NCBI GenBank assembly: GCA_947565425.1
Contig: CANOFW010000010.1
Span: forward strand, 1-64,000
DNA length: 64,000 nucleotides
Source: an uncultured Lachnospiraceae bacterium
GTDB taxonomy: Bacteria; Bacillota; Clostridia; Lachnospirales; Lachnospiraceae
Direction of reading: 5' to 3'
In this document: positions 35,110 to 44,740 of the stretch, one piece after another
Numbering within the stretch: position 1 is the first letter of the stretch
Layout of the letters: each line of letters begins with the position of its first letter
Program-made: the position numbers and the translations under genes
The notes under the pieces: generated by a model
What the model was told of the DNA's origin: nothing
The model's database searches: none
The model's input: only the letters and a program-made list of their open reading frames with translations

Positions 35110-36750
35110 TTAGTCATCCTCCTCCTGCGCATTGCTGGTGGAATAGACCTGTCTCTTTCTTGCCATCTCGTCACTCTCTAAGTATTCGTCGTAAGTTGTG
35201 GTCTTGTCGATCATGGAGCCGTTGGGCAAAAGTTCGATGATGCGGTTTGCGGTCGTCTGCACTACCTGATGGTCCCTGGAAGCAAAGAGGATTACGCCTG
35301 GGAACTTGATAAGTCCATTGTTCAAGGCCGTGATACTCTCCATGTCAAGGTGGTCGGTGGGCTCGTCAAGGATTAAGATGTTAGAGCCTTCAATCATCAT
35401 GCGGGAGAGCAGCACGCGTACCTTCTCGCCACCGGACAGTACCCGCATGTGCTTCACGCCATCCTCTCCGGCAAACAGCATTCTTCCTAAGAAGCCGCGG
35501 ACATAGGTAGCGTCTTTAATTTCAGAAAATTGTGTCAGCCAGTCGGCAATCTGTAAGTCATTGTCGAAAATCTTCGTATTGTCCTTGGGGAAATAGGATT
35601 GGCTGGTCGTAACGCCCCATTTGTAATTTCCCTCATCTGGTTCCATCTCTCCGGCAAGAATCTGGAACAGCGTAGTCTTGGCAAGCTCGCAGCTTCCCAC
35701 AAAAGCAATCTTGTCGTCATGGCCGACAATAAAAGAGATATTGTCTAATACTTTCACGCCGTCAATCGTCTTGCTCAAGTTCTCTACGGTCAGTACTTCA
35801 TTGCCAATTTCCCGGTTGGGGCGGAAATCAATATAAGGATATTTGCGGCTGGAGGGTTTAATCTCGTCCAACTGAATTTTCTCTAGGGCGCGTTTCCTGG
35901 AAGTCGCTTGCTTGGATTTGGAAGCGTTGGCGGAGAAACGTGAGATAAACTCTTGTAATTCCTTTATCTTTTCTTCCTTTTTCTTATTGGCTTCCTTCAT
36001 CTGTTTGATTAATAGCTGGCTTGACTCATACCAGAAATCGTAATTGCCGGCGTAGAGCTGAATCTTGGCATAGTCGATGTCTGCGGTGTGCGTGCAGACT
36101 TTATTGAGGAAATAACGGTCATGGGAGACCACAATTACGGTATTATCAAAATTGATCAAAAATTCTTCCAGCCATGCGATGGCGTCTAAGTCCAGGTGGT
36201 TGGTAGGCTCGTCTAAAAGCAGGATGTCGGGGTTGCCAAAAAGCGCCTGCGCGAGAAGCACTTTAACCTTCATATCGCCGGGAAGGTCTTTCATGACAGC
36301 GTAATGGTGGTCTGTGTCAATGCCCAGTCCATTTAAAAGCTGTGCGGCGTCCGATTCGGCGTTCCAGCCATCCATTTCCGCAAATTCTGCTTCCAATTCG
36401 CTGGCGCGGATGCCGTCTTCGTCCGTGAAGTCTTCCTTCATATAAATGGCATCCTTTTCTTTCATTACTTCATAGAGTCGCTGGTTGCCCATGATGACGG
36501 TATCGAGTACCGTGTATTCATCGTATTTGAAATGATCCTGCTGTAAGAAGGAGAGACGCTGGCCGGGGGTAATGACAACGTCTCCGCTGGTGGGTTCTAA
36601 CTGTCCATTTAAAATTTTTAAAAAGGTAGATTTTCCAGCGCCGTTGGCTCCGATGAGACCATAGCAGTTTCCTTCTGTAAACTTGATGTTGACATCTTCA
36701 AATAACGCTTTCTTTCCCATTCTGAGAGATATATTGTTTGCACTAATCAT
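35110..36750 (-). CDS. ABC-F family ATPase (YkpA/YbiT subgroup)
   Basis: Cytosolic tandem-ATPase protein of 546 residues that acts on ribosomes in known family members. First half: Walker A GANGAGKST (34-42), Walker B LLLDEPTNHLD, switch VSHDRYF. Linker with KSKQATSRKRALEKI. Second half: LSGGEKVRV signature and LILDEPTDHLD. The other composite site is degenerate: the first signature reads LPGDM (156-160), the second Walker A reads GSCELAKTT (352-360) and the second switch His is Arg492 (ASRDHQ). Relatives in this subgroup already deviate in the first two; the Arg is unexpected. Only gene on the minus strand between 30 and 44 kb. Confidence 0.9.
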   Translation of the reverse strand: MISANNISLRMGKKALFEDVNIKFTEGNCYGLIGANGAGKSTFLKILNGQLEPTSGDVVITPGQRLSFLQQDHFKYDEYTVLDTVIMGNQRLYEVMKEKDAIYMKEDFTDEDGIRASELEAEFAEMDGWNAESDAAQLLNGLGIDTDHHYAVMKDLPGDMKVKVLLAQALFGNPDILLLDEPTNHLDLDAIAWLEEFLINFDNTVIVVSHDRYFLNKVCTHTADIDYAKIQLYAGNYDFWYESSQLLIKQMKEANKKKEEKIKELQEFISRFSANASKSKQATSRKRALEKIQLDEIKPSSRKYPYIDFRPNREIGNEVLTVENLSKTIDGVKVLDNISFIVGHDDKIAFVGSCELAKTTLFQILAGEMEPDEGNYKWGVTTSQSYFPKDNTKIFDNDLQIADWLTQFSEIKDATYVRGFLGRMLFAGEDGVKHMRVLSGGEKVRVLLSRMMIEGSNILILDEPTDHLDMESITALNNGLIKFPGVILFASRDHQVVQTTANRIIELLPNGSMIDKTTTYDEYLESDEMARKRQVYSTSNAQEEDD

Positions 36751-36825
36751 CGTGGTAATCCTTTCTATGATTCTGATTTTAACAGTAACAGTATACCTTA
36801 AATCCTTTATATTTCAAGAGTTTTA

Positions 36826-36854
36826 TTGAAAAAATATGGAAAATTTGCTATGAT
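36826..36854 (+). promoter_or_regulatory. Promoter of the GGDEF/EAL gene
   Basis: TTGAAA (36826-36831), a 17-base spacer and an extended TGC-TATGAT -10 box (36849-36854), 45 bases before the start codon. Confidence 0.7.
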
Positions 36855-36898
36855 AAAGTAATAACAATAAAGATGTTCGTAAAAAATGGGGTTTTGGT

Positions 36899-39800
36899 AT
36901 GGATGATCAAAAGATACTGGAAAAGGAAGCCTTATCTGAGAAGGATGAGGAGCAGTTGGGCAGGCTGAGCAGAACGATTCAGAAGCTGCCGACAGGATGT
37001 GCTGTGATACAGGGGACGGAACACTGGGAGCTGGTGAAAGGGAATGAAGAATTTTTCCGGCTTATCGGCTATACGGAAGAGGAAATCCAGGTATTACCGA
37101 ACGATTTTGGGGATGCAGTTTACCGTGAAGATCGGGAGAAGCTGCATAAGATAATGGAAGAATTGATGCATACGGATAAGATACGGCAATGTGATATCCG
37201 TATCTGTGGCAAAGAGGGAGAGATTCGTTGGATTGCTATGAGTCTGCGTATATTTTATTATCAGGGCAGAACGCCATATTTTCTGGTGTCCTGCTGGGAT
37301 ATTCATATGCGCAAGAAGATAGAAGCGGAGCTGTATTTACAGACGGAGCGTTATAAACTGGTAGAGGAAATTAATCAGGAGTTCCCCTTTGAATATGATG
37401 TGGAGAATAAGACAATTTTCATTGCTTCCAGTTCTAATATCATGATTGCTGACCGCGGAGGTAAAGATTTTTTTGTATCAATCAAGGCTTTAGAGGAAAT
37501 CATTTATCGTGAGGATTATGAAGAATTTTTCGGCATGATCAGGCGCGCTTCCGGGGAAGAAGAACATGGTATGATAGAATACCGTGTGAATGTTGCGGAT
37601 GCCGGACAGGAGCCCGAGTATGCATGGCACAGGACGATTTATAAGAGCGTCCCCGGGGAGAACGGCGGGATTTTGCGCATTCTCGGAAGGACGGAGGATG
37701 TCACCAGGGAGCGGCGTATCCAGGATGAGATGGAGCTGAAGCTCAAACAGGATGATCTGACGAAGTTGTTGAATAAATCGACGACGAAGTCGGAGGTGGA
37801 AGCGTTTCTCAAGAAAAATGTCCGCGGCACACATGCATTGATGCTGATAGACGTAGACAATTTCAAAAGAATTAACGATACGCTGGGGCATATGTTCGGC
37901 GATAGCGTACTGATTACGATTGCTAAGAAGATTCAGGATTTATTTCGGGCGACGGATATTGTGGGCAGAATCGGCGGGGATGAGTTCATGGTATTTATGA
38001 AACATACCGATTATTACCAGGCGAAGCTCAAAGCTGAGAACATTTGTAAGAACGTCCGCCAGACATATCATGGCGGAGGGCAGGAAGAGATTGAGGTAAG
38101 TTGTAGTGTGGGCGTGGCGATTATCGGCACAGTCAAAGAGAGTTACAGTTCCCTGTTTGCCAAGGCAGATATGGCAATGTATCAGGCGAAAGAGGCGGGC
38201 AAGAATCAGTTCCGTATTGCGGAGGCGACAGATCCGCTGTGGAAGATTCGCAAGGCGACGAGAATTGAGCCGCGTATAGAGCAATATAAGGCGGGTAAGG
38301 TGCAGGATATGGACTTCCTCTCAGAAGCATTTACACTTTTATCCCATGCCAAGGACGTCAACGATTCTTTAAATATTTTAATGGAGCGTATTGGACGTCA
38401 GTATGATTTAGGCATTGTTTCCGTGTTGGAGTGTGATAGGGAGCGTAAGGAGCTCATTCAGACCAACTGCTGGACCAGAGAGAACGGTGTAATTTACGAG
38501 CCGCAGTTTGTGGACAAGTTTGAGGACTGGGATGGATTTATGAGTGGGTTTGACGAGTGGGGATTGGCTTATATCAATGACTGCTGGGGCGATGAGCATG
38601 TATCGGAAAAGGATAAGGCGGTATTTCGCGAGAGAAGGATGCGTGCGATTGTCAATTGCAGTTTCTCCTATTTTGAGTTGGGAGAAGGGTATGTGAGTTT
38701 CTGCGATTTGGAGAAGCCTAGAGTCTGGAGTAATTTTGAGAAAGAGACATTTTTAGAGCTGACGCGTATGCTGTCTGTATTTGTAGCATTGCGGGTACAG
38801 CGGGAGGAGGATCAGCGCAAAATCCGCCATCTCAAGCGGCGGGACATGCTGACCGGCCTTTATATAGAAGAAGCGTTTAAGAGCAGTGCGAAGGAGAAGC
38901 TTGCCAGCGGAGAAATAGATTTACAGTATGCCATTGTGTATACGGATATCAATGATTTTTCTTATATCAATGAGAATTTTGGTCATGAGGCAGGTAATGA
39001 GATTCTTAAGAAGTTTGCCAAAAGGATTAGGAGCGGTAACAACAAGATTTCCTGCCGACTCTACTCAGACTTGTTTGTGACCTTAATTTGGGGGAAAAGT
39101 AAAGAGGAGATTATGGGCATTGTCTCCAGGGCGAGTGTGGAATTTTCCAACCAGCAGAAAGAAGTCTATACTTCCTGCAATCTTAGGCTGTCCACAGGGC
39201 TTTATTTTATCGACGATGTGGAGGAAAATTTGGACACGGCAATCGAGAATGCAAACATTGCCAGGAAGAGTATCAAAGGCAGTACGGTATTGTGCAGGGT
39301 TTATGAAAGCAGAATGCGCAGGCAGCGCGAACTGGAGAAGCAGATATTAGCGGAATTTCAAAGCGATCTCGCACAGAGCAGGTTCCAGGTATATATCCAG
39401 CCCAAATTTCTCTTAGACCAGATGGAGATTTCCGGTGGGGAAGCGTTGGTGCGTTTAAAGAAGCAGGATGGCAAGCTGGAATCTCCTGGTGTGTTCATTC
39501 CGGTCTTGGAGAAATCCGGTTACATTGTGGAACTTGATTTTTATATGTATGAACAAGTTTTAATTTACATGAGGCGTTGGAAAGACGAAGGTTATAAGCT
39601 TCCCATTATTTCTGTGAATTTTTCCAGATGTCATTTTGAGAAGGATGGAATTTTCCAGCGTATTATGGATTTGACGGACAAGTATGGGGTAGAACATCCG
39701 TTCATTGAGATTGAGATTACGGAGAGTCTGTTTGTGCTGGGGTATGATCTTGTTAAGACTGAGGTGCAGCAGCTTCGTGCGGCAGGTTTTCGAGTGGCAA

Positions 39801-40114
39801 TTGATGATTTTGGCACGGGCTATTCGTCTCTGGGAATGTTGCTTGATATTCCGGCAGACATCGTGAAGATTGACCGCAGTTTTCTCAACCGTGAGAACCG
39901 CCAGAATGAAGAGGCGTTTCTGCGCAATATGGGCTGTTTAATCCGCAGCGTCAAGGAAGAAGTCATCTTTGAGGGCATTGAAACGGAGGAGCAGAGAGAA
40001 TTTCTTGTGAAATGCGGATTCCGTTATGGACAGGGATTTCTATTTGACCGCCCCCTGCCAGTAGAAGTTTTTCAGAATAAATATATGAAACCTAAGGAAA
40101 GTCCTTTGTTTTGA
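36899..40114 (+). CDS. PAS-GGDEF-GAF-GGDEF-EAL cyclic-di-GMP signalling protein
   Basis: 1071-residue cytosolic protein with no membrane segment. Domains: PAS about 25-140, second PAS-like about 150-275, GGDEF about 285-440 with an intact RIGGDEF motif (359-363), a GAF-like sensor about 470-630, a second GGDEF fold about 640-800 whose active-site motif has become RLYSDLF, and EAL about 815-1060. The EAL catalytic set is intact: EAL at 848-850, EIEITES, IDDFGTGYSS, VKIDRSF, and EGIETEEQ. It can therefore potentially both make and degrade c-di-GMP. Monocistronic, own promoter. Confidence 0.9.
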   Translation: MDDQKILEKEALSEKDEEQLGRLSRTIQKLPTGCAVIQGTEHWELVKGNEEFFRLIGYTEEEIQVLPNDFGDAVYREDREKLHKIMEELMHTDKIRQCDIRICGKEGEIRWIAMSLRIFYYQGRTPYFLVSCWDIHMRKKIEAELYLQTERYKLVEEINQEFPFEYDVENKTIFIASSSNIMIADRGGKDFFVSIKALEEIIYREDYEEFFGMIRRASGEEEHGMIEYRVNVADAGQEPEYAWHRTIYKSVPGENGGILRILGRTEDVTRERRIQDEMELKLKQDDLTKLLNKSTTKSEVEAFLKKNVRGTHALMLIDVDNFKRINDTLGHMFGDSVLITIAKKIQDLFRATDIVGRIGGDEFMVFMKHTDYYQAKLKAENICKNVRQTYHGGGQEEIEVSCSVGVAIIGTVKESYSSLFAKADMAMYQAKEAGKNQFRIAEATDPLWKIRKATRIEPRIEQYKAGKVQDMDFLSEAFTLLSHAKDVNDSLNILMERIGRQYDLGIVSVLECDRERKELIQTNCWTRENGVIYEPQFVDKFEDWDGFMSGFDEWGLAYINDCWGDEHVSEKDKAVFRERRMRAIVNCSFSYFELGEGYVSFCDLEKPRVWSNFEKETFLELTRMLSVFVALRVQREEDQRKIRHLKRRDMLTGLYIEEAFKSSAKEKLASGEIDLQYAIVYTDINDFSYINENFGHEAGNEILKKFAKRIRSGNNKISCRLYSDLFVTLIWGKSKEEIMGIVSRASVEFSNQQKEVYTSCNLRLSTGLYFIDDVEENLDTAIENANIARKSIKGSTVLCRVYESRMRRQRELEKQILAEFQSDLAQSRFQVYIQPKFLLDQMEISGGEALVRLKKQDGKLESPGVFIPVLEKSGYIVELDFYMYEQVLIYMRRWKDEGYKLPIISVNFSRCHFEKDGIFQRIMDLTDKYGVEHPFIEIEITESLFVLGYDLVKTEVQQLRAAGFRVAIDDFGTGYSSLGMLLDIPADIVKIDRSFLNRENRQNEEAFLRNMGCLIRSVKEEVIFEGIETEEQREFLVKCGFRYGQGFLFDRPLPVEVFQNKYMKPKESPLF

Positions 40115-40171
40115 GGAGTGCAGACATAGATTTTTTTCGGGAAAAATACTCAGCAGCAAAGCGGAGAGGTA

Positions 40172-40200
40172 TTGACTTTTTGGGACATAATCATTATAGT
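40172..40200 (+). promoter_or_regulatory. Promoter of nifJ
   Basis: TTGACT (40172-40177), a 17-base spacer and TATAGT (40195-40200). Confidence 0.7.
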
Positions 40201-40279
40201 ATAAAAGAAGGAAAAATCTGCATGTCTGTTTCCGGTTATTGGAAATAGTATGCTTAATATTAAGTAGGAGGAAAATGTA

Positions 40280-43200
40280 ATGAAAAGATCTATGAAAACC
40301 ATGGATGGAAATCATGCAGCAGCTCATGCTTCATATGCATTTACAGATGTTGCAGCCATCTACCCGATTACACCTTCATCTGTTATGGCAGAAGCTACAG
40401 ATGAATGGGCAACTCAGGGAAGAAAGAATATTTTCGGCCAGACTGTTCAGGTTACAGAGATGCAGTCTGAGGCAGGTGCAGCAGGTACTGTGCACGGTTC
40501 CCTGGCAGCAGGCGCGTTGACAACCACTTATACGGCATCTCAGGGATTATTGTTAATGATTCCTAACCTTTATAAGATTGCCGGTGAGGGTCTTCCAGGC
40601 GTGTTTAACGTATCTGCACGTTGCGTAGCAACTCATGCGCTGAATATTTTCGGCGACCATTCTGATGTATATGCATGCCGCCAGACTGGTGCAGCAATGC
40701 TTTGCGAGTCTTCCGTACAGGAGGTTATGGACTTGACCCCGGTTGCACACTGCGCAGCTTTAGAGGGACATCTTCCTTTCATCAATTTCTTTGACGGTTT
40801 CCGTACTTCTCATGAGATTCAAAAGATTGAGACTTGGGATTATGAAGATCTGAAAGATATGGTAAGCATGGATGCAATTGACGGTTTCCGCAAGAATGCA
40901 TTGAACCCCAACCATCCGCGCCAGGACGGTTCTGCACAGAACCCGGATATCTTCTTCCAGAGCAGAGAGGCATGTAACTCCACTTATGACGCTATGCCCG
41001 CAATTGTTCAGAAATATATGGACAAGGTAAATGAGAAGCTTGGTACAGATTACAAGCTCTTCAACTATTACGGAGCAGCAGACGCAGAGAAGGTTATCGT
41101 TGCTATGGGTTCCGTATGTGACACCATTGATGAGACCATCGACTATTTGATGGAAAGAGGCGAGAAAGTCGGCGTTGTCAAAGTTCGTCTTTACAGACCG
41201 TTCAGCAAAGAAGCATTCGTAGCAGCTATTCCTGAGACTGCAAAATTAATCGCTGTATTAGACAGAACAAAAGAGCCTGGTTCTCTTGGCGAGCCGTTGT
41301 ACCTGGATGTTGTTGCAGCATTGAAGGGAACGAAGTTTGAGTCTGTTCAGATTACAAGCGGACGTTATGGCCTTGGTTCCAAAGACACAACTCCTGGACA
41401 GATTATCGCTGTTTATAACAATACAGATAAAGAGAAATTCACAATTGGTATCTATGATGACGTTACCAATCTTTCTCTGGAAGTAAAAGAAGACCCAGTT
41501 ACCACTCCGGAAGGAACCATTAACTGTAAGTTCTGGGGACTTGGAGCTGACGGTACGGTTGGTGCTAATAAGAACTCTATCAAGATTATCGGAGACAACA
41601 CAGACATGTATGCACAGGCATATTTTGACTATGACTCCAAGAAATCCGGCGGCGTAACCATGTCCCACCTGCGTTTCGGTAAGAAAGCAATTAAGTCTAC
41701 TTATCTGATTAAGCAGGCAAACTTTGTGGCATGCCACAATCCTTCCTACGTGCGTAAGTACAACATGGTTCAGGAACTTGTACCGGGCGGAACATTCCTT
41801 CTGAACTGCTCCTGGTCACCGGAAGAGTTAGAGAACCATTTACCTGGACAGGTTAAGAGATATATTGCAGAGAATGATATCAAGTTCTATACCATCGACG
41901 GTATCAAGATTGGTAAAGAGATCGGACTTGGCGGCCGTATCAACACGGTATTGCAGTCTGCCTTCTTCAAACTAGCTGAGATCATTCCTGAGGAGAGAGC
42001 AATTGAGCTCATGAAGGCTGCTGCTAAGGCAACCTATGGCAAGAAGGGTGACAAGATCGTACAGATGAACTACGATGCAATTGACGCCGGCGCTAAGGGT
42101 GTTGTTAAGATTGAAGTGCCTGCAAGCTGGAAAGATGCTCAGGATGAGAGCTTCGCTAAGGTTGCAACTGGCGATCGTCAGGATGTTGTAGATTTCGTAA
42201 ATAATATTCAGATTCCGGTTAATGCCCAGGAGGGTAACAAGATTCCGGTATCTGTTGTCAAAGCATATGAGCATGGTCAGACACCTTCCGGTGCAGCAGC
42301 ATACGAGAAGCGCGGCATTGCCGTTGACGTTCCTGTATGGAATCCGGAAAACTGTATCCAGTGTAACATCTGTTCCTATGTATGTCCGCACGCTGTTATC
42401 CGTCCGGTAGCTATGACAGAGGATGAGGCAGCGAAGGCTCCAGAAGGAATGCAGACACTGGCAATGACAGGAATGCCGAACTACAAGTTTAGCATGACAA
42501 TTTCTGCACTTGACTGTACAGGCTGCGGTTCCTGTGCAAACGTATGCCCGGGCAAGAAGGGTGAGAAAGCATTGACAATGCAGAACTGCGAAGCGAATGT
42601 GGGCGAGCAGGCATACTTCGATTATGGTCTGACCGTTGAGAAGAAGATTGATGTTGTTGAGAAATTCAAAGAGACAACCATCAAGGGCTCTCAGTTCAAA
42701 CAGCCGCTTCTTGAGTTCTCAGGAGCTTGTGGTGGATGTGGCGAGACACCTTACGCTAAGTTGATTACACAGTTGTTCGGTGACAGGATGTACATTGCAA
42801 ATGCAACAGGATGTTCCTCTATCTGGGGTAACTCCTCACCATCTACACCGTACACCGTAAATGAGAGAGGTCAGGGTCCTGCATGGTCCAACTCCTTATT
42901 TGAGGATGCGGCTGAGTTCGGTTATGGTATGTTATTAGCTCAAAAAGCAATCAGAGGCAAGCTGAAAGGCAAAGTAGAGGCTCTGGTAGCAGACGGCAAG
43001 AATGCAGACGTTGCAGCAGCAGGAAAAGAGTGGTTAGACACTTATGGAATCGGCGCGCTCAACGGAACTGCTACAGATAAATTAGTTGCAGCTTTGGAAG
43101 CTTGCGGATGCGACGCTTCTAAGGAAATCCTGGCTGAGAAAGATTTCCTGGCTAAGAAGTCACAGTGGATCTTCGGTGGTGATGGATGGGCATACGACAT

Positions 43201-43816
43201 CGGATTTGGCGGTGTTGACCATGTACTTGCCAGCGGACAGGATATCAACATCATGGTATTCGATACCGAGGTATATTCCAATACTGGCGGACAGTCCTCT
43301 AAGGCTACTCCGGTAGGTGCTATTGCACAGTTCGCAGCAGGCGGTAAAGAAGTGAAGAAAAAAGACTTAGCTTCCATCGCTATGAGCTACGGCTATGTAT
43401 ACGTTGCACAGATCGCTATGGGCGCTGACTACAACCAGTGTATCAAGGCAATCGCAGAGGCAGAGGCTTATCCGGGACCGTCTCTGGTTATCGCTTATGC
43501 TCCATGTATCAACCACGGTATCAAGGTTGGTATGAGCAAGGCTCAGACCGAGGAGAAGAACGCAGTAGAAGCTGGTTACTGGCATAACTTCCGTTTCAAT
43601 CCGGAATTGAAGAAGGAAGGCAAGGCAGCATTCTCCTTAGACAGCAAGGCTCCGACTGGAGATTACAAGGCATTCTTGAACGGCGAGGTTCGTTACAATG
43701 CGCTTGCTAGATTCAATCCTGAGAGAGCAGAGGAGTTGTTCTCAGCTTCTGAGGAAATCGCCAAAGAGCGTTATGAATACCTCAACAAGTTAGTTACTCT
43801 TTATGGAGAGAAATAA
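40280..43816 (+). CDS. nifJ: Pyruvate:ferredoxin (flavodoxin) oxidoreductase
   Basis: Single-chain PFOR, 1178 residues, converting pyruvate and CoA to acetyl-CoA, CO2 and reduced ferredoxin in fermentation. N-terminal alpha/gamma part begins KTMDGNHAAAHASYAFTDVA and YPITPSS. Two 4Fe-4S motifs are readable: CIQCNICSYVCP and CTGCGSCANVCPG. The TPP-binding part has GGDGWAYDIGFGG and YSNTGGQSSKATP, and GACGGCGETPY holds the third-cluster cysteines. Codon use looks biased as in highly expressed genes. It is followed by a strong terminator. Confidence 0.97.
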   Translation: MKRSMKTMDGNHAAAHASYAFTDVAAIYPITPSSVMAEATDEWATQGRKNIFGQTVQVTEMQSEAGAAGTVHGSLAAGALTTTYTASQGLLLMIPNLYKIAGEGLPGVFNVSARCVATHALNIFGDHSDVYACRQTGAAMLCESSVQEVMDLTPVAHCAALEGHLPFINFFDGFRTSHEIQKIETWDYEDLKDMVSMDAIDGFRKNALNPNHPRQDGSAQNPDIFFQSREACNSTYDAMPAIVQKYMDKVNEKLGTDYKLFNYYGAADAEKVIVAMGSVCDTIDETIDYLMERGEKVGVVKVRLYRPFSKEAFVAAIPETAKLIAVLDRTKEPGSLGEPLYLDVVAALKGTKFESVQITSGRYGLGSKDTTPGQIIAVYNNTDKEKFTIGIYDDVTNLSLEVKEDPVTTPEGTINCKFWGLGADGTVGANKNSIKIIGDNTDMYAQAYFDYDSKKSGGVTMSHLRFGKKAIKSTYLIKQANFVACHNPSYVRKYNMVQELVPGGTFLLNCSWSPEELENHLPGQVKRYIAENDIKFYTIDGIKIGKEIGLGGRINTVLQSAFFKLAEIIPEERAIELMKAAAKATYGKKGDKIVQMNYDAIDAGAKGVVKIEVPASWKDAQDESFAKVATGDRQDVVDFVNNIQIPVNAQEGNKIPVSVVKAYEHGQTPSGAAAYEKRGIAVDVPVWNPENCIQCNICSYVCPHAVIRPVAMTEDEAAKAPEGMQTLAMTGMPNYKFSMTISALDCTGCGSCANVCPGKKGEKALTMQNCEANVGEQAYFDYGLTVEKKIDVVEKFKETTIKGSQFKQPLLEFSGACGGCGETPYAKLITQLFGDRMYIANATGCSSIWGNSSPSTPYTVNERGQGPAWSNSLFEDAAEFGYGMLLAQKAIRGKLKGKVEALVADGKNADVAAAGKEWLDTYGIGALNGTATDKLVAALEACGCDASKEILAEKDFLAKKSQWIFGGDGWAYDIGFGGVDHVLASGQDINIMVFDTEVYSNTGGQSSKATPVGAIAQFAAGGKEVKKKDLASIAMSYGYVYVAQIAMGADYNQCIKAIAEAEAYPGPSLVIAYAPCINHGIKVGMSKAQTEEKNAVEAGYWHNFRFNPELKKEGKAAFSLDSKAPTGDYKAFLNGEVRYNALARFNPERAEELFSASEEIAKERYEYLNKLVTLYGEK

Positions 43817-43844
43817 GAGAATATTGATTGAATAATCTATCTAT

Positions 43845-43883
43845 AAAAGCGGCATAGCCAGTTGTTGGCTATGCCGCTTTTTT
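43845..43883 (+). terminator. nifJ terminator
   Basis: Perfect 16-bp stem AAAAGCGGCATAGCCA / TGGCTATGCCGCTTTT with a 5-base loop and a T run. Confidence 0.92.
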
Positions 43884-43967
43884 CTCTTATAGGAAAGACC
43901 TTGTCACGCTAAAGCGTGAAAGTATCTTCCTATAAGAGAAAAATGATATGCGCACTCGCACAAGAGG
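43884..43967 (+). repeat. Palindromic intergenic repeat with directional tail, copy C
   Basis: Best-preserved copy: perfect arms CTCTTATAGGAA (43884-43895) and TTCCTATAAGAG (43927-43938), inner TCACGCT / AGCGTGA (43904-43910, 43913-43919), and tail TGCGCACTCGCACAAGAGG. It directly abuts the nifJ terminator. Confidence 0.8.
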
Positions 43968-44008
43968 AAACTATTGCTTCGCAATTGTGCTCGGCGCAGT
44001 AAACCGTC

Positions 44009-44053
44009 CAAGTCCCTCATGAATGAGGGATTTAGGGAGTTGATGTGGACTTG
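44009..44053. other. Nested dyad between nifJ and the XRE gene
   Basis: CAAGTCC (44009-44015) pairs with GGACTTG (44047-44053) and encloses CCCTCAT-ga-ATGAGGG (44014-44029). It lies just after the stop of the minus-strand XRE gene and may stabilise or end that transcript. Confidence 0.45.
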
Positions 44054-44078
44054 TCCGCTTTGTTCTATGCGTTATGTC

Positions 44079-44417
44079 TTATCTTGGAATAATCTCTTTC
44101 AAATGCATCTCAATAAGAGAATCAATGAGCTCCCGATAAGTAGGTGAAAGATGCCTGTAATTCTCGATTAGTTTTTTCTCAGAAGGCGAGAGCGTGTCTT
44201 CACTTCGTTGTTCCAATGGATAAGGAATGTCCGTGAAATCTACCAGATAATCTATGGAAGTGTTAAAATAAGCCGCAATTTCAGATAGTGTTTCAATGCT
44301 GGGCTGTGAACGATTATTCTCATATTTGCATATAGATTGTTGTTTCAAATTAAATAAATCTGCAAAACGCTCTTGGCTGAGCCCATGAATCTCCCGCAGT
44401 TTTTTTAAGTTCTTCAA
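44079..44417 (-). CDS. XRE-family transcriptional regulator
   Basis: 112-residue DNA-binding protein. The helix-turn-helix is at the N-terminus: LKKLREIHGLSQERFADLFN, then QQSICKYENNRSQPSIETL, about residues 4-58. The C-terminal 45 residues are helical and could dimerise. GGAGGAA lies upstream of the start on the minus strand. It is divergent from the regulator at 44741 and probably controls itself and/or the divergent cluster. Confidence 0.88.
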   Translation of the reverse strand: MKNLKKLREIHGLSQERFADLFNLKQQSICKYENNRSQPSIETLSEIAAYFNTSIDYLVDFTDIPYPLEQRSEDTLSPSEKKLIENYRHLSPTYRELIDSLIEMHLKEIIPR

Positions 44418-44495
44418 TAAAATTCCTCCGAAGATTGTATGATATTACAGTTTATCTTATAGTTTTTGACGATTCCCCTTCTGTTGAATAGTTAA

Positions 44496-44524
44496 AGTAT
44501 ACCACATTTCATTTTTTTTAAACA
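44496..44524 (-). promoter_or_regulatory. Promoter of the XRE gene (minus strand)
   Basis: On the minus strand TTGTTT, an 18-base spacer and an extended TGG-TATACT -10 box (plus-strand 44496-44501). Confidence 0.5.
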
Positions 44525-44548
44525 AAAACTAAATAGGTGTTATGGACA

Positions 44549-44672
44549 ACAACTTTTAGTTGTGATAAAATGTTGCAGAAAGTCGAAAAAAGTAATAATT
44601 TGTATCGGAACTATCACAGAACTATCTTTTTATTACAATGTTACAGACGATTTATTAACAACTATAAGTAGT
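44549..44672. promoter_or_regulatory. Candidate operator cluster in the divergent intergenic region
   Basis: Two similar dyads, ACAACT-TTT-AGTTGT (44549-44563) and ACAACT-ATA-AGTAGT (44658-44672), flank a pair of direct repeats GAACTATC (44608-44615 and 44619-44626) spaced 11 bases apart, one helical turn. They lie between two divergent HTH regulator genes, a typical operator setting. Confidence 0.45.
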
Positions 44673-44740
44673 AAGAAGGGCGCTTAACGAGCATAAGAGA
44701 AGCGTTCCGTACATAGGAGTTGGGGGAAAGAGGAGGAAGA

